64,000 bases of DNA from DASZBX01 sp035943635. Lineage in GTDB: Bacteria; Actinomycetota; Actinomycetes; Streptomycetales; Catenulisporaceae. The translations under genes and the position numbers were made by a program. The stretch spans positions 1-64,000 of the forward strand of contig DASZBX010000071.1 of assembly GCA_035943635.1 (NCBI GenBank). The letters run 5' to 3'. The notes under the pieces are model-generated. The model searched no databases and was not told the DNA's origin. It saw only the letters and a list, made by a program, of their open reading frames with translations. Shown here in pieces: positions 35,633 through 49,163 of this stretch; positions within the stretch are counted from its first letter, which is position 1, and every line of letters begins with the position of its first letter.

Positions 35633-36445
35633 ATGGCTGGTCGAATCCATTCCCCCGAGGTCCGCGCCAAGGCTGCGGCGCTGCTGCGGTCCGGCCTGCC
35701 GAACGCAGAAGTCGCACGAAGGTTCGGCGTTTCGGCGAACACGGTCGGCGTATGGAAGCACCGGGACATGCGGCGGCTCGACGGTCCGCAGCGGCGACTA
35801 CAGCAGCAGCGGCTCAGGCCGAGGTGCCCGCGCTGCCATCCTGCGGATGCCGTCCTGGATACGCAGTCCTATTCTTATCTGCTCGGCCTCTATCTCGGCG
35901 ACGGCACGTTGCGCAGCGCCCGAGCCATGCGTGACAAGGGCGTTTACACTCTCGCAGTCGCGTGCGCCGACGCGTGGCCGGGGCTGATGGACGCCTGCGA
36001 AGCCGCGATCAGGGCCGTGATGCCGGGCAACAAGGTCAGTCGGGTACAGCGGCCGGGGATGCATGAGGTGCTGTCGTATTCCCAGCACTGGCCCTGCCTC
36101 TTCCCGCAGCACGGCCCCGGCCGGAAACACGAAAGAGTGATCGTCCTCGAAGACTGGCAACAGGCGATCGTGGACGGATCGCCGCGGGAGTTCGTCCGTG
36201 GCCTGCTTCACTCGGACGGCTGCCGGGTCACCAACTGGACTGAGAAGACCGTCGCAGGCGTGGTGAAAAGATACGAATATCCCAGGTACCACCTGAAGAA
36301 CGAGAGTACGCACATCCGCGCACTGTTCACGGACACTCTGGACAAACTGGGCATTGATTGGCGGCGAAGTAACCGGAACTGCATATCGGTTTCCCGGCGC
36401 GCGGCCGTGGCGGCGATGGACGAGTTCGTCGGCCCCAAGTACTGA
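35633..36445 (+). CDS. HTH protein with LAGLIDADG homing-endonuclease-like domain
   Basis: A 270-residue protein. Residues 1-45 are a helix-turn-helix (AKAAALLRSGLPNAEVARRF then GVSANTVGVWKHRD). A short Cys pair (RCPRC) follows. A LAGLIDADG-type fold has motif 1 YLLGLYLGDG at 82-91 and motif 2 FVRGLLHSDG at 187-196, both ending in the acidic residue needed for metal. It lies 83 bp after an unusual tRNA gene. There is no intron or intein context, so it is either a free-standing homing enzyme or a domesticated regulator. Starts at 35621 and 35633 are both possible, and neither has a strong ribosome site. Confidence 0.75.
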   Translation: MAGRIHSPEVRAKAAALLRSGLPNAEVARRFGVSANTVGVWKHRDMRRLDGPQRRLQQQRLRPRCPRCHPADAVLDTQSYSYLLGLYLGDGTLRSARAMRDKGVYTLAVACADAWPGLMDACEAAIRAVMPGNKVSRVQRPGMHEVLSYSQHWPCLFPQHGPGRKHERVIVLEDWQQAIVDGSPREFVRGLLHSDGCRVTNWTEKTVAGVVKRYEYPRYHLKNESTHIRALFTDTLDKLGIDWRRSNRNCISVSRRAAVAAMDEFVGPKY

Positions 36446-36454
36446 GCATCGGCG

Positions 36455-37156
36455 TCACTCGCCCCAGCGGGAGGCCTGGGCGGCGCGTTCCAGGCTGGTC
36501 GGGCGGCCGTCCTGGCCTTGTTCGCGCAGCAGTTGGGCGGCGAGGGAGAACGGGGGCGCGTTCTGCGGGCCGCGCGCCGCGTGGCGCAGGATCTCGTCGA
36601 CGAGGGCGGCCGCCATCCGCAGGCGGGGGTGGCGGGCGTGGATCGCCCGGGCTTGGGCGTCGGTGACGAACTGCGCACCGCGGCCGAAGTCGACGCCGAT
36701 ACCGGACCTGGTGAGGTAGGCCAGCGTTCCGCGGCGTTCGGCGATGCCGGGCGAGGTGTGCAGGGCGATCGCCTCCCAGACCAGGTCCACGTCGGCGGCG
36801 CCGGCGCCGTGGTCGGTCAGGAAGGCCGCGGCCAGGTCGGCGCCGTCCACCTCGAACCGCTGGGTGCCGCCGGCCTGCGGCGAGGTGCCGAGGTCGTGCA
36901 GGACGCAGGCGACGAACAGCAGGTCGGGATCGAAGTCCGCCGAGGGCCGCAGCCCTTCGTGCTCGGCCACCAGCGCCGCGAACAGGTAGCTGCGGATGCT
37001 GTGGTTGGCCACCGATTCGGATTCGCACGCCCGGGCGTACTCGACCGCATGGATCGCGAGCGGCGTGATCGGCAGGGCAGAGAACGCAGGCGGATCGGGC
37101 AGGGCGGGAGCGTGGGAACCGTCGGGAATGTCGGGAACTTGGGCAGTCGCGGGCAT
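36455..37156 (-). CDS. HD-domain phosphohydrolase-like protein
   Basis: A 233-residue cytosolic protein with a single HD domain. The metal-binding residues are His in NHSIRSYLF and the HD pair in LFVACVLHDLGTSP, with later His/Asp in AIALHTSPG. The arrangement resembles cyanamide-hydratase-like or diguanylate-type HD hydrolases. The substrate is unknown. The C-terminal ~50 residues are helical. It converges with the LAGLIDADG gene, stops 9 bp apart. The start MPATAQVPD has only a weak ribosome site. Confidence 0.75.
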   Translation of the reverse strand: MPATAQVPDIPDGSHAPALPDPPAFSALPITPLAIHAVEYARACESESVANHSIRSYLFAALVAEHEGLRPSADFDPDLLFVACVLHDLGTSPQAGGTQRFEVDGADLAAAFLTDHGAGAADVDLVWEAIALHTSPGIAERRGTLAYLTRSGIGVDFGRGAQFVTDAQARAIHARHPRLRMAAALVDEILRHAARGPQNAPPFSLAAQLLREQGQDGRPTSLERAAQASRWGE

Positions 37157-37276
37157 GACACGACCGTAGCCAGGCGGGCACCCGGTTCGGAAGTGGCAGG
37201 ACTGCCTTGATTCGAGAGGATCGTGCCACTCCCTTTACCGAGTCGGCCGCCCTGTCCGCCGCCGGCGATCCGGGCG

Positions 37277-37459
37277 CTAGTGCCGTGGCCGGGAACGTTT
37301 TGCCCCTTCCCGGTTCTAGGCGCCCGGCTGGCAAGGATCCGGCGATCGCCCTCGTACTTGGCCGTACTCGGGCGCATCCCGGTCCGCAGCCAGGCGCGCT
37401 GTGAATATCAACTGCGCATAGAGCCGGGAAGGGGCAAACGTTCCCGGCCACGGCACTAG
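37277..37459. repeat. MITE family B, complete 183-bp copy
   Basis: Both ends carry ~46-bp inverted repeats beginning CTAGTGCCGTGGCCGGGAAC, differing by one indel and a few bases. CTAG bounds each side. The middle (about 90 bp) has no credible gene. The right CTAG supplies the TAG stop of the gene at 37456-37839. A single end of the same family is at 10300-10347. It is probably a non-autonomous IS derivative. Confidence 0.85.
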
Positions 37460-37839
37460 AACCCCAGCGCCTCTTGGAAGCCTTCCGGGTCTTCGAGGCT
37501 GACGATCAGGGTGAGCAGTTTCACCGGGATGCCGGTGCACCGGGCCTGGTGGCGCTGCGTCGTGGTGAGGTCGATCCGGACCAGGCCGCGGGTCGAGCCG
37601 TTGACCAGGTAGACGCCGCCCAAGCCGTGCACGCCGATGCCGCCGATGGCGCCGGTGTACGGGGCGGCCCCGGTGATCGCGGCGCGGTCGATCCGGGCCT
37701 GGAAGGCCCAGCCCATCCGGACCCGCAGGCCGTCCGGGCCGACCTGGACCCGGGAGACGCCCGGGCCGATGCCCATGGCGGTGGCCAGGATGCGGAACCA
37801 GCCGTCGTATCTGATCGCGAATCGGGTGTACATGGCCAT
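37456..37839 (-). CDS. Small conserved protein of unknown function
   Basis: A 127-residue protein. The middle is beta-rich with many Gly and Val residues (VSRVQVGPDGLRVRMGW, GAIGGIGVHGLGGVYLVNGS), which might form a PH-like barrel, followed by IPVKLLTLIVSLEDPEGFQ. There is no signal peptide or clear membrane helix. AGGAG lies 8 nt before the ATG. The stop codon is inside the CTAG of a MITE. It diverges from 37931-38554 over a large inverted repeat, so the two are probably co-regulated. I do not recognise the family. Confidence 0.7.
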   Translation of the reverse strand: MAMYTRFAIRYDGWFRILATAMGIGPGVSRVQVGPDGLRVRMGWAFQARIDRAAITGAAPYTGAIGGIGVHGLGGVYLVNGSTRGLVRIDLTTTQRHQARCTGIPVKLLTLIVSLEDPEGFQEALGF

Positions 37840-37881
37840 GAGTGGTGCTCCTCTCGGGTGGCGGTCCCTTCCGCGTACCCC

Positions 37882-37928
37882 TGTAAAGCTAACCTTGACA
37901 CCTTCCGGCCGTCAAGTTTAGGTTTACA
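37882..37928. promoter_or_regulatory. Large inverted repeat (operator) between divergent genes
   Basis: The two halves, centred on 37905, mirror each other at TGTAAA...TTTACA, then TAA...TTA and TTGAC...GTCAA. About 20 nt per side are roughly 75 percent symmetrical. The AT-rich block is distinct from its surroundings and lies 2 nt before the start codon of 37931-38554, whose product has an HTH-like N-terminus and may bind here. Confidence 0.65.
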
Positions 37929-37930
37929 GC

Positions 37931-38554
37931 ATGAACGAGGAGCAGGACCAGGCCGCCCGGGTGCAGCAGGCCGCCGGAGTGCTGGCCGACGCGTTGCGGC
38001 ACGCCTCCGGGCTGCCCAGCGGGCTGTCCACGGTGCGCCTGGCCGTGGACCTGCGGCAGGTGGCCGACGAGGCGCTGGCCTCGGCGGTGCGCCGGGCCCG
38101 GGCGTCCGGGCACACCTGGCAGGAGCTCGGCGACACGCTGAACACCACCCGGCAGGCCGCCTTCCAGCGCTTCGGCCGCCCGGCCGGGGCGACCGCCATC
38201 GATCCCGCGACGGGACTCGCCATGACCGAGGTACTGCTGCCCGGCGCCGCCGAACGCGCGCTGGCCGTGTTCGCCGCGCTGTTCGACGGGCGCGACGAGG
38301 AGGTCGCGGCCGATTTCGACGAGACCATGCGCGCCCAGTTGCCGCTGCCGAAACTCGGCGAGGTGCGGGCGCAGCTGGACGGGCTGATCGGGCGGTTCGA
38401 GCGGGCCGGCGAGCCGTTCGCCCGGGTGGTCGGCACGTACACGGTCGTCGACGTGCCGCTCGCGTTCGAGGCCGGGGAGATGAACGGCCGGGTCTCCTAC
38501 GACCGGGACGGCAGGATCTCCGGGCTCTTCGTCCTGCTGCCCCAGGCGGTCTGA
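37931..38554 (+). CDS. HTH-like protein with DUF3887-type domain
   Basis: A 207-residue protein. Residues 45-85 (DEALASAVRRARASGHTWQE, then LGDTLNTTRQAAFQRFGRP) form a helix-turn-helix of the kind where TWQELGDTLNTTRQAAFQRF is the recognition unit. The C-terminal half (ERALAVFAALFDGRDEEVAADF, then VVGTYTVVDVPLAFEAGE) looks like the DUF3887 fold. The start is almost on top of a large inverted repeat, consistent with autoregulation and control of the divergent small gene. The ligand is unknown. Near-leaderless expression is possible, since no ribosome site is visible. Confidence 0.78.
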   Translation: MNEEQDQAARVQQAAGVLADALRHASGLPSGLSTVRLAVDLRQVADEALASAVRRARASGHTWQELGDTLNTTRQAAFQRFGRPAGATAIDPATGLAMTEVLLPGAAERALAVFAALFDGRDEEVAADFDETMRAQLPLPKLGEVRAQLDGLIGRFERAGEPFARVVGTYTVVDVPLAFEAGEMNGRVSYDRDGRISGLFVLLPQAV

Positions 38555-38660
38555 CGGCCGGGGCGAGAAGTAGGCCGTCCGGGGTAACCCGTCCGGAGTA
38601 ACGCAGGCCTCAGCGACACCACGACCAAGATCCTTCACCGCACCGAGAGTGGATACCGCC

Positions 38661-38897
38661 ATGCCCTTTTCAGCGTCCGTCAGCGCCCACTCCGGCGCGT
38701 CCGCGGCCATACCGTGGGCCGCGCTCGTCCCGCTGATCGTCATCGACCTCTGTTTCGAGGTCTACTGCCTGGTCGACATGATTCGCCACCGCGGGGTCCG
38801 GCGGCTGCCGCGGTGGGCCTGGGCGGTGCTCACCCTGGCCCTGCATCCGCTCGGCGGGATCGCGTATCTGCTGTTCGGCCGGAGCGAGGATCAGTGA
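38661..38897 (+). CDS. PLDc_N-like small membrane protein
   Basis: A 78-residue protein with two transmembrane helices: IPWAALVPLIVIDLCFEVYC, then DMIRHRGVRRLPRWAWAV leading into LTLALHPLGGIAYLLFGR. This is the phospholipase-D N-terminal (PLDc_N) two-helix module. It is usually the first gene of an ABC exporter operon in streptomycetes, and here too its stop overlaps a GTG (38894) that begins a ruined ABC gene. A GTG at 38649 would add four residues. Confidence 0.75.
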   Translation: MPFSASVSAHSGASAAIPWAALVPLIVIDLCFEVYCLVDMIRHRGVRRLPRWAWAVLTLALHPLGGIAYLLFGRSEDQ

Positions 38898-39356
38898 GCA
38901 GGGCATCGGGGGCGGATGTGCGGGCTGATGCGGAGTCTGCTCGCGCTGATCAGCGGGCTTGCGGACGGACGGACGGTGATCTTCTCCAGCCACAGCCTGG
39001 CCGACGTGCAGCGGGTCGCCGATCACATCGGGGTGCTCGACCGCGGGCGGCTGCTGTATCAGGGTCCGATGCGGGCGCTGATCGATTCGCATACCGAGCC
39101 GGTGTGGGAGGTCCGGGTGCGCGGGACGTCCGGGACGGTCGGGATCACGCTCGTCATCCTGCTGCTGGGCCCGGTGATCGGGGAGGTACCCGCGCTGGGT
39201 CCATGGTTGCCGTCGGTACTCGTGGCAGCGCCGAACGCCTTGCTACGGCACACGGCACCGGACCACTACCAACGGGCACTGATCACCTCCGTGCTCCTGA
39301 CAGCCGCCGCATTCGCCCTGGCCTCCTACCGCGGGGGCCGCCGCGAGGCCGGATGA
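38894..39356 (+). pseudogene. ABC exporter relic: ATPase 3' end fused to permease 3' end
   Basis: From about 38930 the frame encodes the post-signature part of an ABC ATPase (LLALISGLADGRTVIFSSHS, LADVQRVADHIGVLDRGR). P-loop, Q-loop and signature are missing. At about 39120 it passes without a break into the C-terminal helices of an ABC permease (ITLVILLLGPVIGEVPALGP, ALITSVLLTAAAFALASYRG). The original GTG start overlapping the PLDc_N stop is in a different frame. At least two deletions and a frame change are needed to explain it, so it is non-functional. Confidence 0.8.
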
Positions 39357-39401
39357 CCAGCCGCCCCACACCCCCGCAACCCCGCACGACGACGAAAACG
39401 C

Positions 39402-39433
39402 CGAAGGCGGCCGGATCGCTCCGACCGCCTTCG
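39402..39433 (-). terminator. pyk terminator
   Basis: CGAAGGCGGCCGG (39402-39414) and CCGACCGCCTTCG (39421-39433) pair over 13 bp with one mismatch and a 6-nt loop. On the pyk strand it is followed by GCGTTTTCG. Confidence 0.75.
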
Positions 39434-39456
39434 CACTGGCTCCTACTACCTACTAC

Positions 39457-40950
39457 CTACTTCGCAGCCTGCTCTTCGATCGCGGCCGACTCCTCGACGT
39501 ACGCCGGGGCCTTGCCGGACACCGCGTCGCCGATCCGGTGCACCCGGACCGCGTTGGTGCCGCCGGCGATCCCGGGGGGCGAGCCGGCCGTGATGATGAT
39601 CAGTTCGCCGGGCTGGCAGCGGCCGAGTTCCAGCAGGGCCTTGTCGACCTGGAGCACCATCGCGTCGGTGCTGTCCACCTCTTCGCCGATGAAGGTCTCG
39701 ATGCCCCAGGACAGGGCCAGCTGGGAGCGGACGATCGGGACCGGGGTGAAGGCCAGGATCGGGATCGGCGAGCGGTAGCGCGACAGGCGCCGGGCGGTGT
39801 CGCCGCTCTGGGTGAAGGCGACCAGGAAGGACGCGGACAGGTGGTCGCCGATCTCGGCGGCCGCGCGGGCGACCGCGCCGCCCTTGGTCCGCGGCTTGGA
39901 GATGGCCTGCGGCAGGCCCTTGGCCATGACCTCGTTCTCCACCGCGCAGATGATCCGGACCATGGTCTGCACGGTCTCGACCGCGAAGTCGCCGACCGAG
40001 GTCTCGGCCGAGAGCATGACCGCGTCCGCGCCGTCGAAGATGGCGTTGGCCACGTCCGAGGCCTCGGCCCGGGTGGGCCGGGAGGCGCTGATCATCGAGT
40101 CCAGCATCTGGGTGGCCACGATCACCGGCTTGGCGTTGCGCCGGGCCAGGGTGACCAGGCGCTTCTGCACCAGCGGGACCTGCTCGAGCGGCATCTCCAC
40201 GCCGAGGTCGCCGCGGGCGACCATGATCGCGTCGAAGGCGTCGACGATCTCGTCCAGGTTGTCCACCGCCTGGGGCTTCTCCACCTTGGCGATGACCGGC
40301 AGGCGGACCCCGATCTCGTCCATGATCTCGTGCACGTCGTCGATGTCCTTGGCGGAGCGGACGAACGAGAGCGCGATCATGTCGGCGCGCAGGCCCACCT
40401 CGTTCTCGCCCAGGGCCCAGCGCAGGTCGGCGACGTCCTTCTCGGACAGCGCCGGGACGGACACGGCGACGCCCGGGAGGTTGATGCCCTTGTTGTTGGA
40501 CAGCTTCCCGCCCTCGACGGTGCGGCACACCACCTGCCGGCCCTCGACCTTGACGACCTCGAGGTAGACCCGGCCGTCGTCGATCAGGATCGGGTCGCCG
40601 GGGCGGCAGTCGCCGGGCAGGCCCTTGTAGGTGGTGGAGCAGATGTGCTGGTCGCCGGGGACGTCCTCGGCGGTGATGACGAACTCGTCGCCCCGGGCCA
40701 GGTGGATCGGGCCGTCGGCGAAGGTGCCCAGCCGGATCTTGGGCCCCTGCAGGTCGACCATGATGCCGACCGCCTTGCCGGCCTCGTCGGCGGCTTTCCG
40801 AACGTTGAAGTACCGCTCGGCGTGTTCGGCGTAGGACCCGTGGGACAGGTTCAGCCGGGCGATGTCCAGGCCGGCTGCCACGAGCTCCTTGAGCTGCTCA
40901 AGAGAATGTGCCGACGGACCGAGAGTACAGACGATTTTTGCGCGACGCAT
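39457..40950 (-). CDS. pyk: Pyruvate kinase
   Basis: A 497-residue glycolytic enzyme converting PEP and ADP to pyruvate and ATP. It starts MRRAKIVCTLGPSAHS; the upstream TTG extension is not conserved. It shows the catalytic block IDNLDEIVDAFDAIMVARGD followed by LGVEMPLEQVP, ATQMLDSMI, and the C-terminal regulatory domain (FTQSGDTARRLSRYRSPIPI). The position between gltD and pdtaR follows streptomycete order. Close to the stop the coding DNA has a run of CTAC repeats. Confidence 0.97.
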   Translation of the reverse strand: MRRAKIVCTLGPSAHSLEQLKELVAAGLDIARLNLSHGSYAEHAERYFNVRKAADEAGKAVGIMVDLQGPKIRLGTFADGPIHLARGDEFVITAEDVPGDQHICSTTYKGLPGDCRPGDPILIDDGRVYLEVVKVEGRQVVCRTVEGGKLSNNKGINLPGVAVSVPALSEKDVADLRWALGENEVGLRADMIALSFVRSAKDIDDVHEIMDEIGVRLPVIAKVEKPQAVDNLDEIVDAFDAIMVARGDLGVEMPLEQVPLVQKRLVTLARRNAKPVIVATQMLDSMISASRPTRAEASDVANAIFDGADAVMLSAETSVGDFAVETVQTMVRIICAVENEVMAKGLPQAISKPRTKGGAVARAAAEIGDHLSASFLVAFTQSGDTARRLSRYRSPIPILAFTPVPIVRSQLALSWGIETFIGEEVDSTDAMVLQVDKALLELGRCQPGELIIITAGSPPGIAGGTNAVRVHRIGDAVSGKAPAYVEESAAIEEQAAK

Positions 40951-41406
40951 GGGAGCGACCCTATCCCTTACCAATGAGTAACATCTGCCAGTTCCCTACC
41001 GTGCCCGATGCGCGCACCACCAGGCCTTACGTTCCTTATTGCCACGACCATCCTAGCCACCCCCGGTGGCGCGCGGAGGCCACCCACCGGAAAAAGCGGT
41101 GAACGGCCCCGGAAAAGCCCGGCCCGGCGCGCCGTGCGCACTCCCCTTGTCGCCCCGGTGGCGAGGTGCTCCCGCGGCCGGCCGGGCCGGGCCGAATGAT
41201 CCCCGGGCCGGGCTTCGGCGCAGGTCGGTCGGGACGGCGGGCGGACGGGCGGCCCGGCGGCGGCAGGGGTCGCCGCGCGGTGCGGGCGCCGTCGGCGGGC
41301 GGGCCGGAACACGGCCGCTGCGGAGACGAACCGACACGGCGTCGGCCGGACGGCGCAATCCGGGGTCCGGGCGGCGGATCGCCCGCCGGAGTTTCCGCGG
41401 AACCGG
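40951..41406. other. Intergenic region, no gene seen
   Basis: About 455 bp upstream of pyk and downstream of gltD. Very GC-rich, with short ORFs in several frames that have no start signals or family patterns. It should contain the pyk promoter. Confidence 0.5.
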
Positions 41407-41455
41407 CGCCGTCCCCCGTCCGGCCCTGTATCGCGGGGCCGGACGGGGGACGGCG
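41407..41455 (-). terminator. gltBD terminator, 20-bp stem
   Basis: CGCCGTCCCCCGTCCGGCCC (41407-41426) and GGGCCGGACGGGGGACGGCG (41436-41455) pair perfectly over 20 bp around a 9-nt loop, 12 bp after the gltD stop codon. Confidence 0.85.
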
Positions 41456-41467
41456 ATCGGACCGCAG

Positions 41468-47486
<6,019 letters not shown>

Positions 47487-47569
47487 GTCGGTCCTCCATG
47501 TAGTCGTCATGAAATCGCATCTGGAATGCGCACAAGGGACGACTCTGGCCCTGCCGCGGTGGAACTGAA

Positions 47570-47593
47570 GGTTACACGATGGATCTGGTAACC
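47570..47593. promoter_or_regulatory. Inverted repeat upstream of gltB
   Basis: GGTTAC (47570-47575) and GTAACC (47588-47593) form an exact dyad with a 12-nt centre, about 85 bp before the gltB start. The half-sites resemble GlnR boxes (GTnAC), but the spacing does not match the usual 6-nt arrangement. It may be an operator for nitrogen control; the binding protein is unknown. Confidence 0.35.
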
Positions 47594-48110
47594 GTCAGTT
47601 GAGAAATTTCCGTCTCGTATGATGGACTTTATTTCACTGACCTGCGGGTATCGTGCGCTACACCTTGTTTTCCCCGTGTTGCCCGTTGTTCACTCGTCCG
47701 GGTTATGACCGATCTCACAAACGCGGCCGGGGGTGGAGCGGGGCCCGGCGGCGCCGCGCGGGCGGCTGGCCGGGGGGAACGGGCCCGGACCGGAGTGCGG
47801 CCGGCGCGGTACGGGTCGGACGCGGCATCGCCTGGTCCGACGGGTGCTGCGTGCCCGCGCCGGATTCCGGCTAAACACCGGACCGGGCAAAATCCCGGCG
47901 GGCGGGCGGGTTTCGGGGCGGCGTCCGGTTCCTTTCGTTCGCGTCCGAAAGAAACCGGTGGCAGACGGTAACACGTGCGCAATGCCGGGGGCGAGGCGAG
48001 CGCGGGCGGGGCGGCCGCAGGCGGGCGGGGAGAGGCGGATCACACTCGGGACGCACGGTTGATCATGCCCGACGTGTCCATATGCTGGACATTGCGGCGG
48101 CGCCCGCGCG
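47594..48110. other. Intergenic region, no gene seen
   Basis: About 515 bp between gltB and the LysR gene. The part nearest gltB (47594-47700) is relatively AT-rich and is likely to hold the gltB promoter. The remainder is GC-rich with only poor ORFs. Confidence 0.5.
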
Positions 48111-49079
48111 TCATGCGTCGCGGTGTCCGCCGATACCCGTCGCACCATTCGCGGTCCCGCTCGCACTCGCCGCCTCGCCCGGACTCGCGGCCGCGGCCCG
48201 CCGGGCCAGTACCGCGGTCACCACGGCCAGCGGAGGCCAGTCCAGTCGGCCGTGCCGGACTGCGGCGAACGCCCGCAGCACCACGTCGGGCGAGGTCAGC
48301 GGCACGATCCGGACGCCCGGGACGGTGGCCGTGCCCAGCGGCAGCAGCGCCACCCCGAGGCCGGCCGCGACCATCTCCTGAACCAGGTCCAGACCGTCGG
48401 CCTGGTGGGTGATCCGCGGCGTGAAGCCGGCGATCGAGCCGAGGGTCCGGATCACGGACTCGTCCGCGGAGTTGCGGGAGTTGCCGATCCAGTCGTGCGC
48501 GGCGAAGCGGGCGAAGACCTGCAGGGAGGTCTCGGCCGCGGCGTGGTCCGCGCCGGCCGGGACGCCCAGGCCCCAGGGCGTGCTCCACAGGGCGGTGACC
48601 CGCACGGCCGGGTTCTGCGCGGCCGGGGCGAGGTTGTAGTCGTAGGTCAGGGCCAGGTCCGCCTCGTCCGCGGCCAGCAGGGCCAGGGCTTCGGCGGGTT
48701 CGTGCTCGCGGATCAGGACCCGTACCCGCGGGTGCTCGGCGGCCAGGTCGGCGACGACCGGCAGCAGGAAGGTGCGGACCGCGGTGGCGAATCCGGCCAC
48801 CCGCACGGTGCCGGCCGGCTGCGCCCCGGGCCCGAGGTCCAGCCGGGCCGCCTCGACCGCGGCCAGTATCCCGACCGCGTGCTCGGCCAGCCGCCGGCCG
48901 GCCGGGGTCAGCCGGACCCGGCGCCCGTCCGGCTCGACCAGGGCGGTGCCGGCCTCCCGGGCCAGGATCGCGATCTGCTGGGAGACGGTCGAGGTGGTGG
49001 CGCCGGTCACGTCGGCGACCGCGCGCATGGAGCCGAGCCGCGACAGTTCCACCAGATATTGCAGCCGCCGGGTCTCCAT
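48111..49079 (-). CDS. LysR-family transcriptional regulator
   Basis: A 322-residue regulator. The winged helix-turn-helix is at residues 1-60 (METRRLQYLVELSRLGSMRA then VADVTGATTSTVSQQIAIL). The substrate-binding fold follows from about 90 (VRVAGFATAVRTFLLPVVAD; VVAAGLGVALLPLGTA). The ATG matches where LysR proteins normally begin; a GTG at 49094 lies inside an operator-like dyad. It diverges from an EamA-type exporter and very likely controls it. The effector is unknown. Confidence 0.9.
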   Translation of the reverse strand: METRRLQYLVELSRLGSMRAVADVTGATTSTVSQQIAILAREAGTALVEPDGRRVRLTPAGRRLAEHAVGILAAVEAARLDLGPGAQPAGTVRVAGFATAVRTFLLPVVADLAAEHPRVRVLIREHEPAEALALLAADEADLALTYDYNLAPAAQNPAVRVTALWSTPWGLGVPAGADHAAAETSLQVFARFAAHDWIGNSRNSADESVIRTLGSIAGFTPRITHQADGLDLVQEMVAAGLGVALLPLGTATVPGVRIVPLTSPDVVLRAFAAVRHGRLDWPPLAVVTAVLARRAAAASPGEAASASGTANGATGIGGHRDA

Positions 49080-49086
49080 CCCCTGA

Positions 49087-49107
49087 TTGTTCACGATCGC
49101 CGAACAA
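49087..49107. promoter_or_regulatory. LysR-type operator dyad
   Basis: TTGTTC-N9-GAACAA is an exact inverted repeat just upstream of the LysR start and about 57 bp from the divergent transporter start. Its place and the T-N11-A character fit a LysR binding site. Confidence 0.6.
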
Positions 49108-49163
49108 GATGTCCAGGATTAGCACGTGGACGTGAACAGTCCGGGCCTTGTCTACTGAGGTCC

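Noticed and set aside
40978..41400. Short ORFs between pyk and gltD (for example 41008-41199)
   Set aside because: No ribosome sites, low-complexity composition and overlap in several frames. They look like chance openings in GC-rich DNA.
47570..47593. A GlnR box upstream of gltB as a firm call
   Set aside because: The half-sites fit loosely but the 12-nt gap does not match the usual GTnAC-N6-GnAAC spacing, so only a generic dyad is reported.
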